Shown: in pieces, positions 23,958 to 31,983 of the stretch
Layout of the letters: each line of letters begins with the position of its first letter
Numbering within the stretch: the stretch's first letter is position 1
Assembly (NCBI GenBank): GCA_002869615.1
Contig: PKUH01000113.1
Coordinates: 1-34,155 of the forward strand
Direction: 5' to 3'
Source: Desulfuromonas sp.
Lineage (GTDB): Bacteria > Desulfobacterota > Desulfuromonadia > Desulfuromonadales > UBA2294
DNA length: 34,155 bases
Notes under the pieces: model-generated
The model's database searches: none
What the model was told of the DNA's origin: nothing
Seen by the model: the letters and a program-made list of their open reading frames with translations, nothing else
Made by a program: the position numbers and the translations under genes

Positions 23958-24209
23958 ATGTCAGACAACAAAAACCAAATGTACCGATCCCTGATGTATG
24001 CTTCCAGCCTCGGGATCGCCATGGTCGCTGCCATCCTGATCGGCTTGTATGTTGGCTACCAGCTTGACAAATGGCTTGACACATCGCCCTGGTTCACTCT
24101 TGTTTTTCTGTTTCTGGGAATCATTTCAGGATTCAGAAACATTTTCATTTTATCGAAGCGGGCGATGAAGGATGATAGCGATCAGCAAGACACCGACGAT
24201 CAGCACTGA
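23958..24209 (+). CDS. atpZ: AtpZ/AtpI-family small membrane protein of the F-ATPase operon
   Basis: This 83-residue protein has two transmembrane helices (about 14-33 and 43-63) and a charged, Asp-rich C-terminal tail. The pattern S-S-L-G-I-A-M-V-A-A-I-L-I-G-L-Y-V-G-Y-Q-L-D-K-W-L-D-T-S-P-W-F matches the ATPase_gene1 family, found first in many atp operons and linked to c-ring assembly or to Mg/Ca handling. No strong ribosome binding site precedes the ATG. The next gene starts inside its 3' end. The symbol atpZ is used because a separate subunit I gene follows. Confidence 0.85.
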   Translation: MSDNKNQMYRSLMYASSLGIAMVAAILIGLYVGYQLDKWLDTSPWFTLVFLFLGIISGFRNIFILSKRAMKDDSDQQDTDDQH

Positions 24210-24576
24210 ACTGGCTTTCACCAGAAGTTTCTTTCGCCGGAACTGGCTAATCCTTGGAGTGGCGCTGCTGATGGCCCTGGTTTTCGGTTCACAGCCGATG
24301 ACGAAAGGGATTCTGGCCGGTGGCCTGATTTCGATTGCCAGCTTTTACTGGCTCAACCGGTCACTAAAGAAACTGCTGGGGCCGACGGCGACCGGATCGA
24401 AGTTCTTGATGCAGATCCTCTCGATGCTGAAACTGGTGATCATCGCCCTGATTCTGCTGCTGCTGATCATGAACTATGATATCGATCCGATCGGGATATT
24501 GATCGGGTTGTCGATAATTGTTGCAAACGTTTTCGTAGTTGTCATAAAGAGTTTATTCACGGGAGATTTATCGTAA
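24172..24576 (+). CDS. atpI: ATP synthase subunit I
   Basis: This 134-residue membrane protein has four predicted helices, the usual layout of the AtpI chaperone-like family that helps assemble the c ring. Conserved features include the [13 protein letters not shown] segment and the C-terminal pair of helices. The start at 24172 overlaps atpZ by 38 bp, has only a poorly spaced AAGG before it, and no other good start is seen, so the exact N-terminus is uncertain. Its stop overlaps the atpB start (TAATG). Confidence 0.82.
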   Translation: MIAISKTPTISTELAFTRSFFRRNWLILGVALLMALVFGSQPMTKGILAGGLISIASFYWLNRSLKKLLGPTATGSKFLMQILSMLKLVIIALILLLLIMNYDIDPIGILIGLSIIVANVFVVVIKSLFTGDLS

Positions 24577-25250
24577 TGGTTCATCCTTTTTTATTCCTTG
24601 AGTGGATTGCCCACAAGGTCCACGTTGCGGTCGGTAATCACGTTCTGTACACCTGGCTGGTCATGGCGATTCTGATCGTTCTGGCTCTCGTCGCAAGCCG
24701 CGGCCTGAAAATGGTGCCGTCCGGCCTGCAGAATTTCTTCGAGCCGGTCATCGACATGATCGAGGGAATGATTGAAGAGATCATGGGACCGAAGGGAAAG
24801 ACCTACTTCCCGCTGATCGCGACGATTGCCTTCTTTATCCTGACCTGTAACCTGATCGCCCTGATTCCCGGTTTCTACCCGCCAACCGCTTCGCCGAATA
24901 CCAACGCGGCAATGGCGATCATCGTTTTCTTGATGACCCACATTATCGGCGTCAAGGAACACGGGCTGCACTACTTCAAACACTTTACCGGTCCAATCTG
25001 GTGGATGGCGCCGCTGATGGTGCCGATCGAGATTATCGGCCATCTCGCCAGGCCGCTATCGCTGACCCTGCGTCTGTTCGGCAACATGTACGGCCACGAG
25101 ATCGTTATCATGGTCTTCATCTTCATGGCGCCGCTGATCGTTCCGGTGCCGATCATGTTGATGGGTGTTCTGGTTGCCTTTATCCAGACTTACGTATTCA
25201 TGCTGCTGTCGATGATCTACATCGCCGGCGCTATTGAAGAAGCTCACTAA
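24576..25250 (+). CDS. atpB: ATP synthase Fo subunit a
   Basis: This 224-residue membrane protein forms the ion half-channels of Fo. The essential arginine is R166 in [16 protein letters not shown]. The family motifs [15 protein letters not shown] and [16 protein letters not shown] are present. A GGGAG ribosome binding site precedes the TAATG overlap with atpI. It is followed after 69 bp by atpE. Confidence 0.97.
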   Translation: MVHPFLFLEWIAHKVHVAVGNHVLYTWLVMAILIVLALVASRGLKMVPSGLQNFFEPVIDMIEGMIEEIMGPKGKTYFPLIATIAFFILTCNLIALIPGFYPPTASPNTNAAMAIIVFLMTHIIGVKEHGLHYFKHFTGPIWWMAPLMVPIEIIGHLARPLSLTLRLFGNMYGHEIVIMVFIFMAPLIVPVPIMLMGVLVAFIQTYVFMLLSMIYIAGAIEEAH

Positions 25251-25319
25251 TCCGTTTCAAACGGTTGATTCAAGTCCTATATTTTTTAGGAACAACAAAA
25301 AACAGGAAGGAGAAACATC

Positions 25320-25586
25320 ATGGAATTTTACACTATGTGCGTTATCGCTGCTGCTTTCGGCATGGCTATCGGTTCGTTCGGTACCGGCCTCGGCCAGGGT
25401 ATTGCTATCAGCAAGGCTGTTGAAGGCGTTGCTCGCAACCCTGGCGCCAGCGGCAAGATCATGACCATCATGCTGATCGGTCTGGCAATGATCGAGTCCC
25501 TCGCTATCTACGTTCTCGTCGTTGCACTGTTGATTTTCTTCGGTGTCGGCCCGATCTTCGAAGCCGTTGCCAAGATCGCTGGTTAA
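25320..25586 (+). CDS. atpE: ATP synthase Fo subunit c (rotor ring)
   Basis: This 88-residue hairpin protein has helix 1 with G-T-G-L-G-Q-G-I-A and the polar loop A-R-N-P-G. Helix 2 carries the ion-carrying Glu59 in L-A-M-I-E-S-L-A-I-Y. Q26, E59, S60 and Y64 correspond to Q32, E65, S66 and Y70 of the Na+-binding Ilyobacter c subunit, while T67 of that protein is Leu61 here. A strong ribosome binding site (AGGAAGGAG) and a 69-bp leader with two small dyads (25252-25264 and 25275-25291) may support the high c-subunit dosage. The F1 genes and atpF are not nearby. Confidence 0.97.
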   Translation: MEFYTMCVIAAAFGMAIGSFGTGLGQGIAISKAVEGVARNPGASGKIMTIMLIGLAMIESLAIYVLVVALLIFFGVGPIFEAVAKIAG

Positions 25587-25610
25587 TCAGCAAATCAAAG
25601 CAGGACACAG

Positions 25611-25642
25611 AAAAGGGCCGCCCAATGGGCGGCCCTTTTTTT
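25611..25642. terminator. Strong Rho-independent terminator after atpE
   Basis: A 13-bp stem (25611-25623 with 25627-25639, A4 on the left pairing with T4 on the right) closes a three-base loop, and seven to eight T follow. On the minus strand it ends in four T, so it may also stop transcription from the mscS-type gene. Confidence 0.93.
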
Positions 25643-25719
25643 ATTGGCTTCCGGCCACATTTGCTCATTTATTGTTTTTGATCATTTTCCGACTCATGAA
25701 ATAAATCAATTGAGAAGAA

Positions 25720-25746
25720 CCAGCATACCGGCGAAAGCTGGCAGGT
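25720..25746. repeat. Small hairpin resembling a degenerate dispersed repeat
   Basis: CCGGC-GAAA-GCTGG (25728-25741, one G-T wobble) is a GNRA-capped hairpin inside a CCAGC...GCTGG dyad. It resembles the CATTCC-GCGAAAGC-GGAATCC repeats common between genes of many proteobacteria. A more decayed relative may lie at 23765-23790 (TCATTCCCG ... CGAATCCA). Confidence 0.3.
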
Positions 25747-25775
25747 GGTCGTGACATTTACCCCAACACTGCGAC

Positions 25776-28223
25776 CTATCTCTTTTGTCCCGACAGATCG
25801 ATCTCCGGCGCCACGCTCCTGAGATGCAGGTCACGCTGCGGGAAAGGTATCTCGATACCGGCCTGTTTGAACTCCCGGCTGATTGCCACTCCGAGGTCGC
25901 TGATCAGGGTCAGGCGATTCTTGATATCATCGACCCAGACCCGGAGTTCAAAATTGATTGAGCTGTCACCGAATTCGGTAAAGATCGCCGATGGCGGTGG
26001 ATCGCTGACCACCGCCGGATGGCCATCACCGACCTGGTTGAGAACCTCGATCACTTTTTCCAGATCGGTACCATATTTGACCCCGACTTTGAGCGTAACA
26101 CGCGAGACATTACTGGAGAGTGTCCAGTTGAGAACCTTTTCCGATATCATGTGTGAGTTCGGCACGATCAGTTCCGAACGGTCCCAGGTTTCAACGACGG
26201 TCGAACGCATGCCGATCTTGAGGATCGCCCCCCACTGGCCATCGATGATAACCGCGTCCCCGACCTTGACCGGCCGTTCGAACAGCATGATCAATCCGCT
26301 GACGAAGTTGTTAAAAATATCCTGTAACCCGAAACCGATACCGATACCGAAGGCACCGGCGAGGATCGCGAAGTTCTGCAGCTCGATTCCGGCCATGGTC
26401 ATGGCGACAATAAAGCCGACCAGGACAAATCCATAGTGGCTCAGTTTTTTGAAAGCGTCTCTTACACCGCGATCGATCTGTTTGCCGAAAAAGATTTGCG
26501 TTTCCAGAAAAGATTGAAAAAACCACGAGAGCAGGATCGCCGAATACATGACGATCAGGATCAGGCCAACCATTCTGACCGAAATATGAAACTCGCCGAT
26601 TGAATACTCGAGAGCAATCAGGGAGACCCAGGCGGCGTTGACATTTTCATAAAGTCCCCAGATCTCGAGCAGATAGAGAAGGGTAATAACCGTGATCACA
26701 ATCCGGGCGATCCGTGAGAAGCGGCCGCTGACCCGCGACCCGAGGTTTTTGACAAACCGGCTATCAGTGACAATATCAGACTGGAAGAAGTATTCGATCC
26801 CGCCTTCGGCAATGCGCATCGCCATCAGGGCAAAAATCATTACGAACACGGTGCCGATCGAAGATTCAATCAGCTGCAGGGCAAAGGTCGCGTAACCACT
26901 TATCTGGGCAATCAGGACAACCAGGAGTATCCCTTTCCCGATGCTTACGATCAGCAGGTAGCGATCGAAACGTCCGGTGAAATGCTTGCGGTGTCGGCGG
27001 GCTATCGAATAGAGAAACGGCAGACCGAACACCGAAACCAGAACCAGAAATAGCCGGTAGAGCGGTAGCGGAAGTGCCAGGGTCGTCAAGGTTTTCGAGA
27101 CAATGAAAAAACCGGCCAGAATATAAATCAGTGTCTGCTGGTTTCCTTCCGGCAACAGCTCACTCGCCAGGCGTGCCGCACATATCGTTGCAATCAGCAG
27201 GATAAAAAGCTGCAAAAGCGGCGGCGGTAGACTGCTATAAAAAAGAACAGGCGCTGCAAGGGCAATGAAGAGCGCCGCCGAGACCGGCCGGTGGAAGATA
27301 AACTGCCAATCTTCGGTTCTGGCGGTCGATGAGACCTCAAGCCGCTTGAATACTATGATCAGCCCGGCGACCAGGAAGAATTGTGCCAGCAGAAGCCAGC
27401 TATGCTGCTTGAAAAACGACGTGTCGAACTGTAATGCAGCGCGCACCCCCTCGCCGGTTCTGACCAGCAATCTCTCATCGAGCTGCGCCAGGTAATCACT
27501 GCTGAACAGGGGATGGGCATTCCGTTTATAGGGGTCCCGTCGCAGTGCCGCCACTTCGGTATCAAGCGTTTCGCGCAGACCGATCATTTCTTCGCGTAAT
27601 CGTGAGACCTGTTCCTGCAGTTGCAGCAAATCAGTCGATTTCTTCTTCGCCCGGGCCAGCGTTTCGTCAATTGCATTGCGCACCTTATTAAAGGTCTGGC
27701 GCGGAACTTTTGCCCCGGCCGCTTCGAGCGAGCTGCGCCACTTGGCCCAATACTCTTGCCGCTCGGTCCATTCCGTGCGAATCTCTTCGAGATTTTTTAA
27801 TGGAACACCGACCTGCTCGAGTAGCTGCTTGAGACTGCGGCTCTGGTTGTCGACCTGGGCCCTGACATTAAGCAGGCGATTAACCGGCCAATCCTTTGGC
27901 TGACCATACTCCTTGAGCTTCGCCTCGAATTCCCCCCAGACTTTCCTCGCCTTCTGATAGTCATCCGTAAAGGTCTCGGGACCGCTGATCTCTTCGAGCG
28001 CCGCGATCAGCTTGACCAGGTCGGCATCGATCTGCGAAGAGCGCGGCACAACCTCTTCCAAGCCCGGGTAGACTACCTGTTCCTGGATGGAATCCGGCGT
28101 TGCCGGAGCTGTCTCCTCGGCCGCAGGGACACCATAAGGCATCAGGAGATGGAGGGCGAACAGCCCGGCCAGCAATATCGTTGCGTTGATCCGCAATCCA
28201 TCACTCCGAGGCATCAGAACCAT
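25776..28223 (-). CDS. Large MscS-family mechanosensitive channel with periplasmic coiled-coil domain
   Basis: This 815-residue protein starts with a signal peptide (hydrophobic core A-T-I-L-L-A-G-L-F-A-L, likely cut near A-A-E-E). About 240 residues of charged, coiled-coil-like periplasmic sequence follow. Many transmembrane helices come next, then the MscS pore and beta domain: G-A-F-G-I-G-I-G-F-G-L-Q-D-I-F-N-N-F-V-S-G, R-P-V-K-V-G-D-A-V-I-I-D-G, I-V-P-N-S-H. The layout is that of MscK/YbdG-like or DUF3772-type channels that open under hypo-osmotic stress. Although the frame is open upstream, I place the start at ATG 28221-28223, eight bases after AGGA. That ATG overlaps the corA stop by 10 bp. 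Confidence 0.88.
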   Translation of the reverse strand: MVLMPRSDGLRINATILLAGLFALHLLMPYGVPAAEETAPATPDSIQEQVVYPGLEEVVPRSSQIDADLVKLIAALEEISGPETFTDDYQKARKVWGEFEAKLKEYGQPKDWPVNRLLNVRAQVDNQSRSLKQLLEQVGVPLKNLEEIRTEWTERQEYWAKWRSSLEAAGAKVPRQTFNKVRNAIDETLARAKKKSTDLLQLQEQVSRLREEMIGLRETLDTEVAALRRDPYKRNAHPLFSSDYLAQLDERLLVRTGEGVRAALQFDTSFFKQHSWLLLAQFFLVAGLIIVFKRLEVSSTARTEDWQFIFHRPVSAALFIALAAPVLFYSSLPPPLLQLFILLIATICAARLASELLPEGNQQTLIYILAGFFIVSKTLTTLALPLPLYRLFLVLVSVFGLPFLYSIARRHRKHFTGRFDRYLLIVSIGKGILLVVLIAQISGYATFALQLIESSIGTVFVMIFALMAMRIAEGGIEYFFQSDIVTDSRFVKNLGSRVSGRFSRIARIVITVITLLYLLEIWGLYENVNAAWVSLIALEYSIGEFHISVRMVGLILIVMYSAILLSWFFQSFLETQIFFGKQIDRGVRDAFKKLSHYGFVLVGFIVAMTMAGIELQNFAILAGAFGIGIGFGLQDIFNNFVSGLIMLFERPVKVGDAVIIDGQWGAILKIGMRSTVVETWDRSELIVPNSHMISEKVLNWTLSSNVSRVTLKVGVKYGTDLEKVIEVLNQVGDGHPAVVSDPPPSAIFTEFGDSSINFELRVWVDDIKNRLTLISDLGVAISREFKQAGIEIPFPQRDLHLRSVAPEIDLSGQKR

Positions 28224-29278
28224 CTTTTTTTCCTGAAATAGAGGATCATCCCGACGACGGTCGCACCCATCAGCATCCAGACTGCCGGGTAAGCCCAGCG
28301 CCACTTCAGCTCCGGCATATACTCGAAATTCATCCCGTACACTCCGGCAATAAAGGTCAGTGGAATAAAAATCGAGGCCATGATCGTTAAAACCTTCATC
28401 ACTTCGTTCATCCGGTTGCTAACGCTCGACATGTACAGATCAAGCAGCCCTGAGACGGTGTCACGAAAAATTTCGACGGTATCCATTACCTGAATCGAGT
28501 GGTCGTAGAGGTCGCGCAGAAACATCCGGGTTTCCGGATCGAACAGCGCCGAATCTTCCTTCTGCATTTCGGCAATAACCTCCCGCAGCGGCCAGATCGA
28601 TTTACGCAGAACCAGCAGCTGGTTTTTAAAATGATAGATCCGGTTGAGGCAATCCTGGGTCGGCTCGTGAATCAGATCCTGCTCGAGCAGGGTCAATTGG
28701 TCACCGATTTTTTCGAGGATATGAAAATAACTGTCAACCACCGAGTCGATGAGGGCATAAACGAGATAATCGGCCCCGCGATTTCGAATTCTTCCACTCT
28801 TCCGCTGCAAGCGTTCTCGGACACCATTGAATACGTCGCCCCGGCGCTCCTGGAACGACAGGACGTAATTTTTACCGAAAACAAAACTGAATTGCTCGGC
28901 ATTGACAACCATTTTTTCGTCATCAAAACTGAGCATCTTGAGAATGATCACTACGTAATCATCAAAGAGTTCAAACTTCGATCGATGGCCAGTATTAAGA
29001 ATGTCTTCGAGGGCGAGCTTGTGGATGCCGAAATTCTCTCCCAGTTTATTGATCAATTCAATATCATGCAGTCCGTAGAGATTAATCCAGCTGACACTCG
29101 AGGTTTCTTTCAGTGGCGTACATTCTTCGATCGTTACATCGTCAAGTCGTTCAATCTTTTCCGGAGCATAATCGATGATGTTCAGTTCCGGGTTCTCGAT
29201 CTTCTGTTCACCGACATGAACCAGGGTTCCGGGGGCCAGGCCAACTTCTTTTGCTTTTATCTTCAATAATTTGAACAT
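28214..29278 (-). CDS. corA: CorA-family magnesium/cobalt transporter
   Basis: This 354-residue protein has a long cytoplasmic domain and two C-terminal transmembrane helices. The pore signature Y-G-M-N is intact (GMN at 315-317), followed by F-E-Y-M-P-E-L and ending R-K-K-R-W-F. The upstream helix region (I-P-L-T-F-I-A-G-V) is typical. GAGGAG lies six bases before the ATG. The gene ends inside the start of the mechanosensitive channel gene, so the two are cotranscribed and probably translationally coupled, pairing divalent cation entry with osmotic relief. Confidence 0.95.
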   Translation of the reverse strand: MFKLLKIKAKEVGLAPGTLVHVGEQKIENPELNIIDYAPEKIERLDDVTIEECTPLKETSSVSWINLYGLHDIELINKLGENFGIHKLALEDILNTGHRSKFELFDDYVVIILKMLSFDDEKMVVNAEQFSFVFGKNYVLSFQERRGDVFNGVRERLQRKSGRIRNRGADYLVYALIDSVVDSYFHILEKIGDQLTLLEQDLIHEPTQDCLNRIYHFKNQLLVLRKSIWPLREVIAEMQKEDSALFDPETRMFLRDLYDHSIQVMDTVEIFRDTVSGLLDLYMSSVSNRMNEVMKVLTIMASIFIPLTFIAGVYGMNFEYMPELKWRWAYPAVWMLMGATVVGMILYFRKKRWF

Positions 29279-29323
29279 CCGATTCTCCTCAAAAGCAACA
29301 GGAGCTTGATATCCTACGGATAA

Positions 29324-29331
29324 AGTATACT
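29324..29331. promoter_or_regulatory. Palindromic -10-like box between divergent corA and lapA-like genes
   Basis: AGTATACT reads as TATACT (five of six -10 bases) on both strands in the 84-bp gap between the corA and LapA-like starts. No convincing -35 box is found at 16-18 bp on either side; TTGATA at 29306 is only 14 bp away. A shared divergent promoter is possible but weakly supported. Confidence 0.25.
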
Positions 29332-29362
29332 CTTAAACTGACTGAAGAAAGCAGGCGTCGAC

Positions 29363-29566
29363 ATGAAACTGAAGCTGATCTCCATTGTCCTGTCAGTGAT
29401 CCTGATATCACTTTTCGCCCTGCAGAACATTGAACAGGTCGAAGTCACTTTTTTGTTTTGGGGCTTCACCCTGCCGCGTTCACTGCTGATGCTGACCCTG
29501 TTCTGTCTCGGCATCCTCTGTGGTATTTCCATTTCCACGATCGCCGGGCACAAAAAACGGCGATAA
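29363..29566 (+). CDS. LapA/DUF1049-family small inner-membrane protein
   Basis: This 67-residue protein has two transmembrane helices (about 4-20 and 40-60). The family pattern A-L-Q-N-I-E-Q-V-E-V-T-F-L-F-W-G-F-T-L-P-R-S-L-L-M is clear between them, and a basic tail (H-K-K-R-R) follows. Relatives include LapA (YciS) of E. coli, which works with LapB in controlling lipopolysaccharide synthesis, but no lapB is seen here. The ribosome binding site is weak. Its TAA stop abuts the stop of the convergent PsiE gene with no base between. Confidence 0.8.
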   Translation: MKLKLISIVLSVILISLFALQNIEQVEVTFLFWGFTLPRSLLMLTLFCLGILCGISISTIAGHKKRR

Positions 29567-30031
29567 TCAACCCGTTTCTTCTGCTCGACTCCCGCCAGCT
29601 GTTTCCCGCTGATGCACCAGTATCGAGGCGATTCGGATCATTCCCAAAACCAGTAAAAGCACGCTGAGAGCTAAAATTGAAGTCGCTTCCAGCTGGTTTT
29701 TAAAAAGATTAATCATCACTTCGCGCAGCACAAAAACGATTCCGCCATCAATGATAAATGTTAAACGGATGCGGTTGATATTGAAATATTCGACCAGCGA
29801 CCGGGATAGCTCGACCAGAACGAAAAGGGTCAGAACATCCGAAATTATTTTATAAAATTCACCGCTGATTCCAGTGCCATTAAAGAGCGCGTAAACCTGA
29901 TAAAAAAGCCGCCCGACACCGATGATCATCCCGAGCATGATAAAAAGAAGAATAAATGCAAATACAATTTTGACCAGTATGTTAAAATAGTCCTTTAATT
30001 TTCCTTCCAATGAACTCCGTTTCACGTTCAC
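29567..30031 (-). CDS. PsiE-family membrane protein
   Basis: This protein of about 154 residues has four predicted transmembrane helices. The PsiE-like signature is L-T-L-F-V-L-V-E-L-S-R-S-L-V-E-Y-F-N-I-N-R-I-R-L-T-F-I-I-D-G-G-I-V-F-V-L-R-E-V-M. PsiE was named for induction by phosphate starvation in E. coli, and its biochemical role is unknown. The start is ambiguous. The frame opens with GTG at 30031, but GAGGTG overlaps it, so a second GTG at 30025 or a later TTG may be used. It is the last gene of the rimB operon, 17 bp after the aspartoacylase-like gene. Confidence 0.75.
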   Translation of the reverse strand: MNVKRSSLEGKLKDYFNILVKIVFAFILLFIMLGMIIGVGRLFYQVYALFNGTGISGEFYKIISDVLTLFVLVELSRSLVEYFNINRIRLTFIIDGGIVFVLREVMINLFKNQLEATSILALSVLLLVLGMIRIASILVHQRETAGGSRAEETG

Positions 30032-30048
30032 CTCGCTTTTTACTCAAG

Positions 30049-31077
30049 TTATTTCAATTGTGGCCAGAAGTCCTCCGGACCGAGATCGGATTTCAGGTCC
30101 TCAACCACCTGTTCGGCATCCGGGTCCCCTTCAAGCATGGCGATATGATAAAGCGCGTCGCCCTGATAGACCAGCGGCTGAATCAGCCGGCCGACAACCA
30201 GTCCGGAAACGGGAGCGGTGACCTTTTTTTCTTTTTCGCCAAAAGGATCGGAGACAACTCCGAGATCATCCCCCTTGTTGACATGTCGGCCGACAACCGT
30301 CGATTTGATTTGCATACCGCTGATCGGCGCCCGCACCCATTTCGAGGCTGATGATTTGAAGATCGAATGTGAAATCCGGGACGGCCGACTGGTCAGCATA
30401 CCGATTGCGCGCATCACATTGAGGACCCCGCGTAGCCCGGTGCGGATCGATAACTCGTCAAAACGAAACGATTCACCGGCCTCATACAGCAGCATCGGGA
30501 TACCGAGATCGGCAATCGCTTCGCGTAAGGAACCATCCCGCGTCTGTGCATCGATCATTACCGGCGCACCGAAGGCGATCGCCATCGCCTCGGTCTCAGG
30601 ATTATCAAGACCACCCCTGACCTGGGGGAGGTTGAACCGGTCGTTGGATCCAGTGTGGAGATCGATCCCATGCGTACAGTGCGAGAGGATTTCCGTCAAC
30701 AACAGGCTGGCCAGCCGCGAGGCGAGCGACCCTTTTTCCGACCCGGGGAACGAGCGGTTGAGATCCCTTCGATCCGGCAGATAGCGGCTGCGATGAATAA
30801 ATCCGAAGCTGTTGACGACGGGAATCACTATCAGTGTCCCGCGCAGGCGATCGATATTTTTACGCTTCAGCAGCCGTCGGATAATCTCGACGCCATTGAT
30901 TTCATCGCCATGGATGGTCGAGGTGACAAACATTTTCGGACCCGGCTTGCGACCATGAATAACATGGACCGTCAGGGTCATTTCGGTATGGGTGTAGAGC
31001 TTGGCCATCGGCAGATCGATGGTTGCACGCTGCCCGGGCCTGATCGTCACACCGCCTATGGTAATCGGTGGTTGCAT
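30049..31077 (-). CDS. Succinylglutamate desuccinylase/aspartoacylase-family zinc hydrolase
   Basis: This 342-residue protein has the M14-type zinc carboxypeptidase fold. The first ligands are H56-G-D-E59, the third is H141 in D-L-H-T-G-S, and R-R-D-L-N-R-S-F-P-G (103-112) is the substrate-carboxylate loop. A catalytic Glu is likely in L-L-Y-E-A-G-E. A C-terminal beta-barrel (V-R-A-P-I-S-G, V-T-A-P-V-S-G-L-V-V-G) resembles biotinyl-like domains of this family. Its start follows the rimK stop directly (TGAATG). In this setting, next to an ATP-grasp glutamate ligase, it probably trims or hydrolyses an amide or glutamyl product. A role in arginine succinyltransferase catabolism is unlikely because no ast genes are near. 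Confidence 0.85.
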   Translation of the reverse strand: MQPPITIGGVTIRPGQRATIDLPMAKLYTHTEMTLTVHVIHGRKPGPKMFVTSTIHGDEINGVEIIRRLLKRKNIDRLRGTLIVIPVVNSFGFIHRSRYLPDRRDLNRSFPGSEKGSLASRLASLLLTEILSHCTHGIDLHTGSNDRFNLPQVRGGLDNPETEAMAIAFGAPVMIDAQTRDGSLREAIADLGIPMLLYEAGESFRFDELSIRTGLRGVLNVMRAIGMLTSRPSRISHSIFKSSASKWVRAPISGMQIKSTVVGRHVNKGDDLGVVSDPFGEKEKKVTAPVSGLVVGRLIQPLVYQGDALYHIAMLEGDPDAEQVVEDLKSDLGPEDFWPQLK

Positions 31078-31983
31078 TCAGCCCTTGCCCCGGGTTCGGG
31101 TTTTCCCCGGTTTGCTTTGTTTTTCGATAAACTGAACAATCTGGCCGGCAACGTCCTTGCCGGTTGCCTTTTCGATGCCTTCAAGCCCCGGTGATGAGTT
31201 GACCTCCATGACCACCGGGCCATGGTTGGATCGGAGGATATCAACCCCGGCGACGTTGAGACCCATGATTTTAGCGGAGCGCACAGCCGTCGATCGCTCT
31301 TCCGGAGTCAGTTTGACCACCGAAGACTGACCGCCCCGGTGCAGGTTGGAGCGAAATTCTCCTTCGGCGCCCTGACGCTTCATTGCCGCCACGACCTTGT
31401 CGCCAATGACAAAGCAGCGGATATCGGCTCCGCCGGCTTCCTTGATAAACTCCTGCACCAGGATCTGGGCTTTGAGGCCACGGAAAGCTTCGATGACTGA
31501 TTCAGCCGCCTTCTTGGTCTCGGCAAGCACCACCCCGATCCCCTGGGTTCCCTCCAGCAGTTTCACCACCAACGGCGCCCCACCGACCAGGGAGATCAGA
31601 TCCTGGGTATATCTGGTCGTATGGGCAAAGCCGGTCACCGGCAGACCGATCCCCTTGCGCGACAGTAACTGCATGCTCCGCAACTTGTCGCGCGAGCGGC
31701 TGATCGCGACCGATTCATTAACACTGTAAACGTTCATCATTTCAAACTGCCGGACAACCGCAGTGCCATAGAAGGTGATTGACGCGCCGATCCGGGGGAC
31801 AATCGCATCAAAACCGGTCAACTCTTCTCCCTTGTAATGAATGGTCGGCCGCTGCGACGCAATGGTCATGTAGCAGAGCAGAGTGTCGATGACCTTGGCC
31901 TCGTGCCCCCTTTGCTCTATCGCCTCGACCAGACGACGGGTTGAGTAAAGTTCCGGGTTCCGGGAGAGAATTCCTATCTTCAT
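31078..31983 (-). CDS. rimK: RimK, ribosomal protein S6 L-glutamate ligase (ATP-grasp)
   Basis: This 301-residue ATP-grasp ligase is collinear with E. coli RimK, which adds glutamates to the C-terminus of ribosomal protein S6 and can make poly-glutamate. Diagnostic blocks are the start [26 protein letters not shown], the [17 protein letters not shown] loop, R-S-N-L-H-R-G-G and [15 protein letters not shown] basic tail ([11 protein letters not shown]) follows. It overlaps the upstream protease gene at TAATG. The coupling with a retropepsin-like protease is known from other proteobacteria. Confidence 0.95.
   Translation of the reverse strand: MKIGILSRNPELYSTRRLVEAIEQRGHEAKVIDTLLCYMTIASQRPTIHYKGEELTGFDAIVPRIGASITFYGTAVVRQFEMMNVYSVNESVAISRSRDKLRSMQLLSRKGIGLPVTGFAHTTRYTQDLISLVGGAPLVVKLLEGTQGIGVVLAETKKAAESVIEAFRGLKAQILVQEFIKEAGGADIRCFVIGDKVVAAMKRQGAEGEFRSNLHRGGQSSVVKLTPEERSTAVRSAKIMGLNVAGVDILRSNHGPVVMEVNSSPGLEGIEKATGKDVAGQIVQFIEKQSKPGKTRTRGKG

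Noticed and set aside
28224-28304. Longer start of the MscS-type channel gene
   Set aside because: Would overlap corA by 91 bp and put charged residues before the signal peptide. ATG 28221-28223 has a proper AGGA site.
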